A stretch of DNA of 64,000 nucleotides from Planctomycetota bacterium (GTDB taxonomy: Bacteria > Planctomycetota > J058 > JAJDCP01): positions 1 through 64,000 of the forward strand of contig JAJDCP010000192.1 of NCBI GenBank assembly GCA_029260765.1. Reading direction: 5' to 3'. Both the position numbers and the translations under genes were made by a program. Shown piece after piece: positions 52,891 through 62,399 of this stretch; within the stretch, counting starts at the first letter, position 1, and each line of letters opens with the position of its first letter. The notes beneath the pieces are model-generated. The model was not told where the DNA came from. It was given only the letters and a program-made list of their open reading frames with translations, and made no database searches.

Positions 52891-54522
52891 TTGGCGTCAG
52901 AAGGTTCGGACGGCGAGATCGGGAATGCCGAATTCTCCGCGATCCAGAACATTCCGAGAGTTGGCACGATCGTCCTGGTCAAGAAACTGGGGATCTCGGG
53001 CTACGCCCAGGTGTACTATGGTGTCGACGCCATCCACCAGACCAAACATACGGTCAAGGCCCTGCCGCGCGGTGTCGGAAACAAGGTCAAGACGCACATT
53101 GCGCGCTTCGTCAACCAGGCGCGCGTCTTTGCCACCATCGACAACCCGCATATCCAGAATGTCCAGTTCATCACCCGAGAGAAAGAGACCATCTTCCTGG
53201 TGCTCGAACATATCGAGGGCACGACTCTACGGACGCTGCTGAAGAGAACACGGGAGAAGCTCCCCTGGACCTTCCCTGAGAACCTCGCCTTGCTGATCGC
53301 CGAGTGCGTGGCCAAAGCCCTGGTCGCGATCCACGAGCGGGGTGTCGTGCATCGCGACATCAGGCCGGCCAACATCGTCATTCCCCATGGTCCGGGAAAG
53401 GCACCGGATCCTCGCTTCTGCAAGCTCGTCGACTTCGGACTCGCCAAAGATCCCCACCTGGACCTGACCGAATCCAACGACCAGCTGGGCCGGCTCGGTT
53501 TCACCGCCCCCGAACAGATCATGAGCCCCAAGAACGTAGTGCCTGCCTCGGATGTCTATAGCCTGGGCGCGATCTTCTATACCATGCTGACCGGACGCCG
53601 CCCGTTCTCTGGGACTCCACCCGTGATGATCAAGCAGACCCTGGAGGGGAAGTATCCGGCGGTCACGAACTTCCGCAAGGATCTGCGCCACGAGACTCTG
53701 CAGCTGGTCGACTGCTGTCTGGCCTGCAAGGTGGAGGACCGCTTTCCCAGCGGGGCAGAGCTGCTTCAAGCGATCCAGTCGATCCAGGCGCGCAAGACAG
53801 GGCGGACGACCCTCAAGGAAGTGCGAGAGACGGAGTCCGCAGTCGGCGGTCCATCCTTCGGCTTCAGCCTTGTGCGCGTGGGAGCCCCTGTGCTGAAATT
53901 CCGCAACCAGCGCGTGGTGGTGGTGGGACGTCTACCGGAGTGCCATCTCACCGTGCCTTCTTCTCGGATCAGCCGGCGGCACGCTGAGTTTCACTGGAAA
54001 GCCGGCCGGGTTGTGTTGGTCGACCTCGGCTCGCAGAACGGGACGCTGATCAACGGACGGCGCATCCGGGGCGAAAAGGAGCTCAGCGACGGAGACGAGA
54101 TCGAGTTCGGCCCGTTCATCTGTACCTTCCGCCAGAAGCTCTTCGAGGAAGCGCCAGTGCTGTTCCCCGACAAGCACATGCGCACCCAGCCGATGATGGC
54201 CGATGCGACCACGGGGACTCTCGGGCAGATCAACCTGCCCGAGCTTCTGCAGGTACTGGAATTCAACCGAAAAACGGGAACTCTGGAGATCTTCGGCCCC
54301 GATGTCCGGGGTGCGATCACCGTGCGCGACGGTGTGCCCACATTCGCGCGCTGTGGGAAGCTGATGGGGGAGGAGGCCGTCTTCGCGCTCTTCGCCGTCA
54401 CGACGGGACAATTCACCCTGACTCCCGCCCTGGTCGAGAAGGAGCGCAACATCTCCATGTCGATGTCGAGCCTGCTGTTCGAGGCCGCCCGTCGCCAGGA
54501 TGAGGCCTCCAAACCAAGCTGA
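52891..54522 (+). CDS. Kinase-FHA-DUF4388 signalling protein with altered kinase motifs
   Basis: 543 residues from a TTG at 52891 with GAGGAAATCCG upstream; a GTG at 52873 is the alternative. No membrane helix, so cytoplasmic. The kinase-like domain covers about 20-300. DFG (near 182) is intact, but the catalytic loop reads HRDIRPAN (Arg for the usual Lys), the glycine loop is reduced to GISGYAQV, and the alpha-C Glu position reads NQAR. An FHA domain follows at about 338-395 (VGRLPECHLTVPSSRISRRHAEF, LGSQNGTLINGR). A DUF4388 (PATAN-like) domain is at about 440-517. FHA reads phosphothreonine, so it probably receives signals from other kinases. It may be a weak kinase or a pseudokinase. Confidence 0.88.
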   Translation: MASEGSDGEIGNAEFSAIQNIPRVGTIVLVKKLGISGYAQVYYGVDAIHQTKHTVKALPRGVGNKVKTHIARFVNQARVFATIDNPHIQNVQFITREKETIFLVLEHIEGTTLRTLLKRTREKLPWTFPENLALLIAECVAKALVAIHERGVVHRDIRPANIVIPHGPGKAPDPRFCKLVDFGLAKDPHLDLTESNDQLGRLGFTAPEQIMSPKNVVPASDVYSLGAIFYTMLTGRRPFSGTPPVMIKQTLEGKYPAVTNFRKDLRHETLQLVDCCLACKVEDRFPSGAELLQAIQSIQARKTGRTTLKEVRETESAVGGPSFGFSLVRVGAPVLKFRNQRVVVVGRLPECHLTVPSSRISRRHAEFHWKAGRVVLVDLGSQNGTLINGRRIRGEKELSDGDEIEFGPFICTFRQKLFEEAPVLFPDKHMRTQPMMADATTGTLGQINLPELLQVLEFNRKTGTLEIFGPDVRGAITVRDGVPTFARCGKLMGEEAVFALFAVTTGQFTLTPALVEKERNISMSMSSLLFEAARRQDEASKPS

Positions 54523-54636
54523 TCCGACGGGCGGGCCCTCCCCCGTCGCGCAGCGCTCAACGAGAGATCTCATGCTCCCGGAATGTCCTTTCCTGACGTA
54601 GGCGCGTGGTACAAGGAAAGCTGAAGGGAGCACTCC

Positions 54637-55908
54637 ATGCGTTCGGACTTCCGCTTTTTACATGCCGCCGACCTGCACATCGACAGCCCGCTGCGGGGGC
54701 TCGACCGCTATGAGGGGGCGCCGGTCGAGAAGATCCGTGGGGCAACCCGGCGGGCGCTCGAAAACCTGGTCCAGTTGGCCATCGAAGAACAGGTCGATTT
54801 CGTCATCCTCGCTGGAGACCTCTATGACGGCGACTGGCGAGACTACAACACCGGCCTGTTCCTCCACCGTCAGCTGCAGCGCCTCGCCGAGCCGGGCATC
54901 GAAGTCTACCTGACCTACGGCAATCACGACGCGCAGAGCGAGCTGACCAAGAGCCTCCGGCTTCCCGGCCACTGCCACAACTTCGGCGCAAAACGTCCCA
55001 AGACCCACCATCCTGACGGTCTGGCTGTCGCCATCCACGGGCGCGACTATCCCCGGCGCGAGGTATTGGAAGACCTGTCGGCAGGCTATCCAGCGCCCGA
55101 GCTCGGCCGCTTCAACATCGGCGTCCTGCACACGGCATTGACCGGGCGCGAGGGTCACTCGAACTACGCCCCCTGCACCGTCGATGGTCTGGTCAGCCGG
55201 GGCTATCAGTATTGGGCCCTGGGGCACGTGCATACGGCCGAGACGGTCCGGGAAGACCCATGGATCGTCTTCCCTGGCAACACGCAAGGGCGGCACGCGC
55301 GTGAGACGGGACCGAAGGGATGCGTGCTGGTCCAAGTACAGGATGGGCAGGTCGCCCAGGTCGAGTCTCGTACGCTCGACGTCGTCCGTTGGGGGGTGCT
55401 CGACCTCGACCTGGCTGGGGTCGCTGACGAGGACGCCCTCTACGATCTGGTCGACGGCAAGCTCGAAGAAGCCGCAGAGGCGACGGAGGGACGCATGCTC
55501 GCGCTGCGCCTGGTGCTCAGCGGGGCGAGTGAGGTCCACGGGCTGCTGGCCCGGGAAGGCGAGAGAATCAGACCTGAGCTGCGCGCCCGGGCCAACGCGG
55601 TCGCAGGTGAGGGCGTCTGGCTCGAGAAGATCGCCTTCCGCACGCGGGCAGCCATCGATGTCGAGGCCCTGCGTCGCGATGACGGGCCGTTGGGCAGCCT
55701 GCTCTGTTCCTTTGCTGCGCTCCAGCAAGATTCGGCCAGTCTCAAGGAGCTGCTCGACAGCTTCTCGGCGCTCAAGAAGAAACTGCCCCCCGAGATCCAT
55801 GGCCCTGACGGGGGGCTCGACCTCAGCGACCCGAACACCATCCGTGCGCGGCTCGACGAGGTCGAACAGCTGTTGATCGCCGAATTGCACAGAGGGGGGG
55901 ACGACTGA
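54637..55908 (+). CDS. YhaO/SbcD-like DNA repair metallophosphoesterase
   Basis: 423 residues with the calcineurin-like metal motifs in order: DLHID, GDLYDGD, GNHD, LHTA and GHVH. The C-terminal 150 residues are a helical cap and linker, as in YhaO, where it binds the ATPase partner. Such nucleases process DNA ends and hairpins with an SMC-like partner. The stop overlaps the next gene's ATG (TGATG), so both subunits are made together. AAGGGAGCACTCC precedes the ATG. Confidence 0.92.
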   Translation: MRSDFRFLHAADLHIDSPLRGLDRYEGAPVEKIRGATRRALENLVQLAIEEQVDFVILAGDLYDGDWRDYNTGLFLHRQLQRLAEPGIEVYLTYGNHDAQSELTKSLRLPGHCHNFGAKRPKTHHPDGLAVAIHGRDYPRREVLEDLSAGYPAPELGRFNIGVLHTALTGREGHSNYAPCTVDGLVSRGYQYWALGHVHTAETVREDPWIVFPGNTQGRHARETGPKGCVLVQVQDGQVAQVESRTLDVVRWGVLDLDLAGVADEDALYDLVDGKLEEAAEATEGRMLALRLVLSGASEVHGLLAREGERIRPELRARANAVAGEGVWLEKIAFRTRAAIDVEALRRDDGPLGSLLCSFAALQQDSASLKELLDSFSALKKKLPPEIHGPDGGLDLSDPNTIRARLDEVEQLLIAELHRGGDD

Positions 55909-58900
55909 TGCACCTCCTCGAGCTGTGGCTGCCGCGTTTCGGCCCCTTCACTGATCTCAAGCTGGATTTTTCGGGCCTCGAGCGCGGTGTGCATATCGTC
56001 TTTGGACCGAACGAAGCGGGCAAGAGCACCACACTGTCCGCCCTGGAGGCGCTCTTCTTCCGCTTTCCCCAGCGGACCGCCTTCGATTTCTTGCACCAGA
56101 AGAAAGAGCTGCGCGTTGGTGCGAGGTTGGGCTACGGCGCAGGCCAGGAGCTGGCTTTCTTCCGCAAGCGAGGCAAGAAGCTCACCCTGCTCGATACCGA
56201 TGGCCAGCCTCTCGACGAGTCCTTGCTCGAGAGCGCGATGCCCGGTGTCGACCGTGAGCTGTTCGCTTCGATGTTCGGCCTCAGCCACGAAGCTCTGCAG
56301 CAGGGCGGGCACGCGATCCTCGCCGGGGAAGGGAACCTGGCCCAGAGCCTGTTCGGAGCGGGGGTCGGCAGCGACATGCATAGCCTGCTCAAACGCCTGT
56401 CGGGCCGGGCTGAGAAGCTCTTCATGCCGAGAGCCTCCAAGCCCCAGATCAACGCCGCGCTGAGCCAGTTCGGGAAGGCCAGGAAGCGGGTCTCAGAGCT
56501 GCGCCTCTCGGCCCGGAAATGGGACGAGGAAGAAGGTTCCTTCCAAGAACTGCTCGAGAGCTTGCAGTCCAAGGATACCGAGGTCCGCGCGGCCCGGCGT
56601 GAGCTGGCACGCCTCGAGAGAGTGCGGCGCAACAAGCCGAAGCTCGCCCGGCATCAGACTGTGGGGGCGCGGCTTGCTGCGCTCGCGACAACCCCTCTGC
56701 TTCCCGAAGACGCTGCTGAGCAACTGAAGGGGGCACAGCGGAGCCTCCGAGACACCCGCCCGGCTCTCGCTGGAAAACAGGCCAAGCTGGGCAAGATCGT
56801 CGCCCAACTCGCGAGCCTCTCTGCCCCCGAAGCGCTGGCAGAAGACCAGGAACGGCTGCGCGAGCTTGGCCTCCGCCTCGGCGCACACATGAAGGCCGAC
56901 AGGGACCGGCCGGTGCTGATGCGAGGACTGCTCGACGCCAAAGATGCCATGAAGCGCCTGTTGGCCGAGCTGGGCGTCGAGACCTCTGTAGACGCTGCCG
57001 AGAATCTGCGCGTCCCCGGTGCTCTCAAGGCGAGGATCGCCAAGCTGGGCAAGGCGCTCACCGGGCTCGAGAGCCGGCGTGAGAGTCTCACCGGAGAGCT
57101 CGCGTCGTTGCGGCAGCGGAAGCAGGCCCTCGAGAGCACCCTTGCTGGCCGAAGGTCCGAAGACGACGGGAAGGCCCTGGCAGGGACGCTGAAGATCGTC
57201 AGTGACGAGGGCCCGATCGAGAAACAGTCTGCCGAGGCGCGCAGCAAGCGTGACCGTCTGCGCTCGAAGCTCGAGCGCCAACGGGCCGCCCTGGGCAGGG
57301 TTGCCGGCACTGCTGAGGACATCGCACGGCTCGCTCTTCCGAATGAAGAGACCGTCCGACGTTTCGAGCGCAGCCGTGATCGGCTCGAGACTGAGCACGA
57401 GAAGCTCGGCCGGCAACTCGAAGAAGCGCAGCGCGAGAAGAACCGACTCGAGGCTGAGCTCAAGGCACACGAGCGGGCCGGTGAGGTCGTGACGGAGAAT
57501 GATCTGCGTCGGGCCCGAGAGCGCCGCGAGCAGCTCTGGAAGCAGCTACGCTCGGCCTGGTTCGAGCTGAGCGTGGCTGCTGAGACCGATAAGCTCGCCT
57601 GCGCAGACCAGCTCGAAGAGGCGACCCAGCGGGCCGATGAGATCGCCGACCGGCTGCGGCGTGAGGCGGAGCGGGTCGCCCGGCACGTCCAGCTCGAGGT
57701 GCAGAGAGACGCCCGGATCGGTGACATCACAGAGCTCGCGGCGAAGCTCAAGGCTGTGGTCCTGAGCCAGGCCGAAGACGAAACGCGCTGGCGCCAGCCG
57801 TGGGTGGCTGTCGGCATCGAAGCGGGCACACCGAAAGAGATGGCAGCCTGGCTCGGCCGCCACGAGAAGCTGGTCGGGGTCTTCGAGGAGGCCGGGGAAG
57901 CCGCGCAGGTGCTAGCTGACGTCGAAGAACGCGTCGCCGCGGCGGTCGCGCGCTTGCGGAAAGCCCTGAGCGGGGCGGGTGCGACCTCGGCTCCCGATGC
58001 GGGCCTGGCTGAGCTTCGTGCGCAGGCCGAGGCGCTGGTCGAGGCTCGTCGGACCGAGGCAAACGAGACCCTCGTGCTGCAACGCGAGCTCAACAAGCTG
58101 AGCGAGAAGCTGCCCGGCCTCGAGCGTGAGCTGGCCGACTCCGAGCGAATGCTGACAGACTGGCGGACGCAGTGGTGCGCATCACTGGCGCAGTTGGGAC
58201 GCGACGTCTCCACGACTCCCGACGAGGCAGACCTCGTCCTGGCACTGATCGACCAGCTGCTCGAGAAAGACGCGGAGCGGCGCAGCCACCACCGACGGAT
58301 CGCGGGTATTGACCGCGACGCGGAAGCGTTTGAGGCGTTCGTCGATGAGCTCGTGGTTCGCTACGCTCCCGAGCTGCAGGCCCGGCCGCTGGAAACCCGC
58401 GCCCAGGATCTCTCGAGCCTGTACAGCAAAGCGCGCGACGAGAAAACGTCTCGCGAGGGGCTCGTGCAGCGGAAGGCCGAGCTGGAAACAGAGATCGAGA
58501 CCGAAGCTGAGAAGCAACGCCGCGCCGAAGCCACCGTGGCCGAGCTGAGCGCGGCAGCGGGCGTGGCTGCGATCGAGGCGCTCGAAGAAGCCGTGCTGCG
58601 CTCCGACGAGCGACGCGCGCTGCAGGGAGAGCGTGAACGCCTCGAGAGAGACATGCTGGAGGGAGGCGACGGGCACACGCTCGCCACGCTGATCGACGAA
58701 GCGGCCCAGGTCGATGGGGATGCCATCTCGGGCGACGTCGACCACCTGCGCGCCGAGCTCGAGAGGCTCGAAGAGATGTGCCGCGGATTGCGCGACGAAC
58801 GCGCAGCCCTGCTGGAACGGCGCAAGCAGCTCGGCAGCGAAGGCGCCGCCACAGCGCAAGAAGAGGCTGAAGCCGCGCTCTCGCAGGTACGCGCTGGGAG

Positions 58901-59417
58901 CGAGGAGTACCTCGTCGTGCGGCTGGCCTCGCTGCTGTTAGAAAAGCAGATCGAACGGTACTCCGAGCAGCATCAGGGGCCCCTGCTCAGCCGCTCTTCC
59001 GAGCTGTTCGCGCGGCTGACGCTGGGCTCTTTCAGCCAACTCAAACCGGAATGGAACCTGAAGGACCAGAAGGTGATCGCCTGCGTCCGGCCCGATGGCA
59101 GCTCGGTGCACGTGGACGGGCTCAGCGAGGGCACACGCGATCAGCTCTACCTCGCGCTCCGCCTCGCCAGCCTCGAGCAACACCTGGCAAAGAACGAAGG
59201 CTTTCCGTTGATCTGCGACGACCTGCTGGTGCAGTTCGATGACCAGCGGGCACGCGCGGCTCTCGAGCTCCTCGGAGAGCTGGGAGAGCAGACCCAGGTG
59301 CTGTTCTTCACCCACCATCGCAGGCTGGTCGAGCTGGCTGCTGCGGCCATTCCCAAGGAGCGACGCCGCGATCACGACCTCTCGGCCGCCCTGGCAGCGC
59401 GCAGGCGGGGCTCCTGA
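55908..59417 (+). CDS. YhaN-like SMC-type AAA ATPase
   Basis: 1169 residues. Walker A GPNEAGKST is at 33-41 after a short N-terminal strand. A long heptad-rich coiled coil fills roughly 190-1000, with a break near the middle. The ABC signature LSEGTRDQLYLALR is near 1072, Walker B LICDDLL near 1100, then FFTHHRRL with the switch His. The head-coil-head plan is that of Rad50/SbcC relatives, and the length fits YhaN. Together with the preceding nuclease it should form an end-resection or DNA-processing complex. No usual SbcC zinc-hook CxxC is obvious. Confidence 0.93.
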   Translation: MHLLELWLPRFGPFTDLKLDFSGLERGVHIVFGPNEAGKSTTLSALEALFFRFPQRTAFDFLHQKKELRVGARLGYGAGQELAFFRKRGKKLTLLDTDGQPLDESLLESAMPGVDRELFASMFGLSHEALQQGGHAILAGEGNLAQSLFGAGVGSDMHSLLKRLSGRAEKLFMPRASKPQINAALSQFGKARKRVSELRLSARKWDEEEGSFQELLESLQSKDTEVRAARRELARLERVRRNKPKLARHQTVGARLAALATTPLLPEDAAEQLKGAQRSLRDTRPALAGKQAKLGKIVAQLASLSAPEALAEDQERLRELGLRLGAHMKADRDRPVLMRGLLDAKDAMKRLLAELGVETSVDAAENLRVPGALKARIAKLGKALTGLESRRESLTGELASLRQRKQALESTLAGRRSEDDGKALAGTLKIVSDEGPIEKQSAEARSKRDRLRSKLERQRAALGRVAGTAEDIARLALPNEETVRRFERSRDRLETEHEKLGRQLEEAQREKNRLEAELKAHERAGEVVTENDLRRARERREQLWKQLRSAWFELSVAAETDKLACADQLEEATQRADEIADRLRREAERVARHVQLEVQRDARIGDITELAAKLKAVVLSQAEDETRWRQPWVAVGIEAGTPKEMAAWLGRHEKLVGVFEEAGEAAQVLADVEERVAAAVARLRKALSGAGATSAPDAGLAELRAQAEALVEARRTEANETLVLQRELNKLSEKLPGLERELADSERMLTDWRTQWCASLAQLGRDVSTTPDEADLVLALIDQLLEKDAERRSHHRRIAGIDRDAEAFEAFVDELVVRYAPELQARPLETRAQDLSSLYSKARDEKTSREGLVQRKAELETEIETEAEKQRRAEATVAELSAAAGVAAIEALEEAVLRSDERRALQGERERLERDMLEGGDGHTLATLIDEAAQVDGDAISGDVDHLRAELERLEEMCRGLRDERAALLERRKQLGSEGAATAQEEAEAALSQVRAGSEEYLVVRLASLLLEKQIERYSEQHQGPLLSRSSELFARLTLGSFSQLKPEWNLKDQKVIACVRPDGSSVHVDGLSEGTRDQLYLALRLASLEQHLAKNEGFPLICDDLLVQFDDQRARAALELLGELGEQTQVLFFTHHRRLVELAAAAIPKERRRDHDLSAALAARRRGS

Positions 59418-59514
59418 AGGATGAGGAGGGGGCGAGGATCGCGCTGGCGCACTGCGAACGCCCCGCGGCGCCGGGATCTGCTACCTTAGGGGAAACCTGC
59501 CAGCGAGCACTGCC

Positions 59515-61488
59515 TTGTCTTCCCTCCGCGAGTCCAAGACGCGTCCCCACGGCAGCCAGCTCTGGCTGCTGCTGCCCGTTCTGGCTCTGCCGCTGCTGAG
59601 CTGGGGTCTCTACGCGGAGTTCCGGGCGTATCCCTTCGTATACGACGACTACTGGAACATCGTCGAGAACCCGGCCCTGCACCTCGATAGTCTGGAGGGC
59701 CCCGCCCTGCTGGCCGCCCTTGAGGGGCATTTCCGCAACCGGACAAGGCCGCTGTCGAACCTCGGCTTCGCGCTCAGTTACGCCGTGTGGGGCCTGGATC
59801 CGGCGGGCTTCCGGGGCGTAGGCATCGGTCTGCACGGAGTCAACGCGGTACTGCTCTTCTTGCTCCTGCTGAAGACTCTGCGTCTCGCCTCGTCCAAAGA
59901 GCCAGGACCTCCTGTGGGTTGGTCCCTGACGCGCCCGTGGGGGGCCGCTTTCGCGGGAACCCTGGTCTGGCTGGTGCATCCGCTGCACAGCCACGCTGTG
60001 ATGTCGATCCATCAGCGTATGGTGCTGCAAGCGGCCTTTTTCTGCTTGCTCGCCCTGCACGCATACCTAGCTGCCCGCCAGACGAGCGGCCGGCGCCGAC
60101 AGATCTGGGCGGGCCTGGCGGGCTTTGCCTGGCTGTGCGGCATGCTCAGTAAAGAGGTCGCCCTCGGCCTGGCCCTGGCGGTCTGGGTGTACGAAGTCTG
60201 CATCTTCCGCCGGCTCGACCCGGTCTGGACCCGCCGCAGCCTGCGGGTGCTGCTGCCGAGTGCGCTGCTCGGCATCTGTCTGCTCGGCGGGCTGCTCTTC
60301 ATTCTGCACCCGGGTTACGCCCACAAACAACTCGCCCAGATCCGCCAGAGCCTGGCAGGTCAATTGCTGACGCAGGTGCGGGTGCTGTTCTTCTACCTCA
60401 GTCTATGGCTCTGGCCCCATCCCGCGCGGCTCAGCATCGACCATGGCCTCGCCCCTAGCAGCTCTCTGCTCGCGCCGCCGACAAACCTGCTGGCCTTGCT
60501 CGCGCTGACGGGGCTGATGGTCTGGCTGTGGCGCACACGCCGTCCGCTGCGGGTACTGCAGGCGGGCTGGTTCCTGCTGCTGTTGCTGCTCGAGGCGCTG
60601 CTGCCGCTCGACGCGGTGGCAGAGTATCGGCTCTACTTGCCAGGTTTTGCCATCGCACTGTGCATCGCCGAGCTGCTGCCCCGCTATCTGCCGCGTCGTT
60701 TCGGGCGCTGGGGCTGGCTGCCAGTGCTGCTGATTCTCGGCCTGCTCTGCCAGGCCACCCGTACCCGCTGCCGGGTCTGGCGGGATCCCGTCAGCCTGTG
60801 GAGCGATGCCGCGGCCCACGCTCCCGACAGCTACCGACCCCGCTACAACCTCGGCTTTGAGCTGCTGCGCTCTGACGACGCAGAGGCAGCCCTGCCGCAC
60901 CTGCGCCGGGCCGTCGAGCTCAAGTCCGGCTCCGCGCTCGCCCACGGCTATCTGGCCGTCTGCCTGGCGCAGCAAGGCCTGCTGGAGGAAGCCTACCCAC
61001 ACAGCGAGCGGGCAGTGGCGCTGGACAAGAAACAAGATTGGCTGCATCTGCTGAGGAATCAGGCCCTCATCGCCCGGCGACTCGGCCGCCCCGACGAGGT
61101 GCTGGCGCTGTTACAGACTGTAGCAGAGCGCGAGCCGCGGGCTGCCAACTACGTCGCTGCCGCGCGCCAGGCGCTGAGGTGTGCGCGGCCCGAGCTGGCG
61201 CTGCAGCTGTTCGGCGCGGCGCTCCGGCTGGCACCGCAAGACCTCGACGCACGCACCGGCATGATCAAGGCACAGGCGAAGGCGACCGGCGTAGGCGCCG
61301 CGCTCCGACAGCTCCAGACCTGGCTCAATGACGGCTCCGCGCACGCAGACCTGTGGTTGCTGGGCGCCGAGCTGCTGACTGTGGCAGGCGAGCAGGGGAA
61401 GACCATCGAGCTGTTGCGGGAGGCACGGCGTCGTTTCCCGAACGACACGCGGCTCGTGGCCGCCCTGCGGAAAGCCGAGGAACCCTGA
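59515..61488 (+). CDS. TMTC-like membrane glycosyltransferase with C-terminal TPRs
   Basis: 657 residues from a TTG at 59515 with a weak ribosome site. The first 430 residues hold about nine to ten hydrophobic helices. The early YDDYWNI gives the acidic motif of the first lumenal/periplasmic loop of GT-C enzymes. Residues 430-655 are TPR-like (LPHLRRAVELKSGSALAHGYLAVCLAQ). The plan matches TMTC/O-mannosyltransferase-like proteins, which use a lipid-linked sugar donor. The stop overlaps the sulfotransferase ATG (TGATG). Acceptor unknown. Confidence 0.85.
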   Translation: MSSLRESKTRPHGSQLWLLLPVLALPLLSWGLYAEFRAYPFVYDDYWNIVENPALHLDSLEGPALLAALEGHFRNRTRPLSNLGFALSYAVWGLDPAGFRGVGIGLHGVNAVLLFLLLLKTLRLASSKEPGPPVGWSLTRPWGAAFAGTLVWLVHPLHSHAVMSIHQRMVLQAAFFCLLALHAYLAARQTSGRRRQIWAGLAGFAWLCGMLSKEVALGLALAVWVYEVCIFRRLDPVWTRRSLRVLLPSALLGICLLGGLLFILHPGYAHKQLAQIRQSLAGQLLTQVRVLFFYLSLWLWPHPARLSIDHGLAPSSSLLAPPTNLLALLALTGLMVWLWRTRRPLRVLQAGWFLLLLLLEALLPLDAVAEYRLYLPGFAIALCIAELLPRYLPRRFGRWGWLPVLLILGLLCQATRTRCRVWRDPVSLWSDAAAHAPDSYRPRYNLGFELLRSDDAEAALPHLRRAVELKSGSALAHGYLAVCLAQQGLLEEAYPHSERAVALDKKQDWLHLLRNQALIARRLGRPDEVLALLQTVAEREPRAANYVAAARQALRCARPELALQLFGAALRLAPQDLDARTGMIKAQAKATGVGAALRQLQTWLNDGSAHADLWLLGAELLTVAGEQGKTIELLREARRRFPNDTRLVAALRKAEEP

Positions 61489-62362
61489 TGGCCGTCGGAA
61501 GGCTTCCAGCTGCGGTGCAGTCCTGGCTGGCAACGCTGTACCGGCTCAGCGGACCGCTCCACGGCTTGCTGAATCGTCCACAGCTGCCGGCCGCGCTCTT
61601 CATCGGCGCGCAACGCTCCGGCACCACCTTCCTGCAGGGATTGTTGGCCGCACATCCCGGCGTGCGTTTCGGACGCCGCTTGGAGCGTAACGACGGACGC
61701 TGGCGGTTCCATCCAGAGCCCCACTTCTTCGACCGCTTCTACCACCGCGGCCCCCGCTGGTACCAAAGCTGTTTCCCGCGCGCCGTCTGGGAACGCGAGA
61801 ACCCCTGGCTGTTCTGCGACAAGACCCCCAAGTACCTGTGCGATCCGCTGGTGCCCGCCCGCGTGCGCCGGTTGTTGCCCAGCGCGAAGTTCCTGGTTCT
61901 GCTGCGCGAACCGGTGGAGCGCGCCTACTCCCACCACCGAAGACGCTGCAGGGTCCACGGCCTGGACCTGAGCTTCGATCAGGCGATGCGGCTCGAGCTC
62001 GCAAGCTGGCAAGCGGGCACCGCGACCCTGTTCGCTGAGGACCGTCTGACTGGACGCCCTGCCTGGCTGTGGAAGAACCCACTCACACGCGGACTGTACG
62101 CCTACCAGCTCGAACGCTGGTTCGCTATTTTGCGCGCGAGCAATTCCTGATCGTCGCCAGCGAGCGGCTGTTCGCTGAACCTTCCCGAGTGTATGGAGAG
62201 GTGTTGGAGTTCTTCGAGCTGCCCCCATCGCGGGTGTCTTTCAGCCACCAGCGGGCGGCCCCCGCACCGCTGGAGAGCGGGCTGAGAGCCCGCTTGAGCG
62301 CATTCTATCGGCCGCACAACCAGCGACTGTACGCGCTGCTCGAACAGGACTTCGGCTGGTAG
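61488..62362 (+). pseudogene. Sulfotransferase, frameshifted
   Basis: The first frame (61488-62150) reads ALFIGAQRSGTTFLQGLLAAHP, a PAPS 5'-phosphosulfate loop, then DKTPKYL and LVLLREPVERAYSHHRR, the 3'-phosphate site, then stops. The second frame (to 62362) restores REQFLIVASERLFAEP, an FFELP segment and FYRPHNQRLYALL. One extra T in the TTTT near 62132 would join them as FAIFAREQF, the expected family sequence, so this is either a real mutation or a sequencing error. Repaired length would be about 291 residues. It sits between a glycosyltransferase and an adenylation gene. Confidence 0.8.
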
Positions 62363-62399
62363 CCAGGCTACAATGGCTGGGGAACTCAGGAGGCACTGG

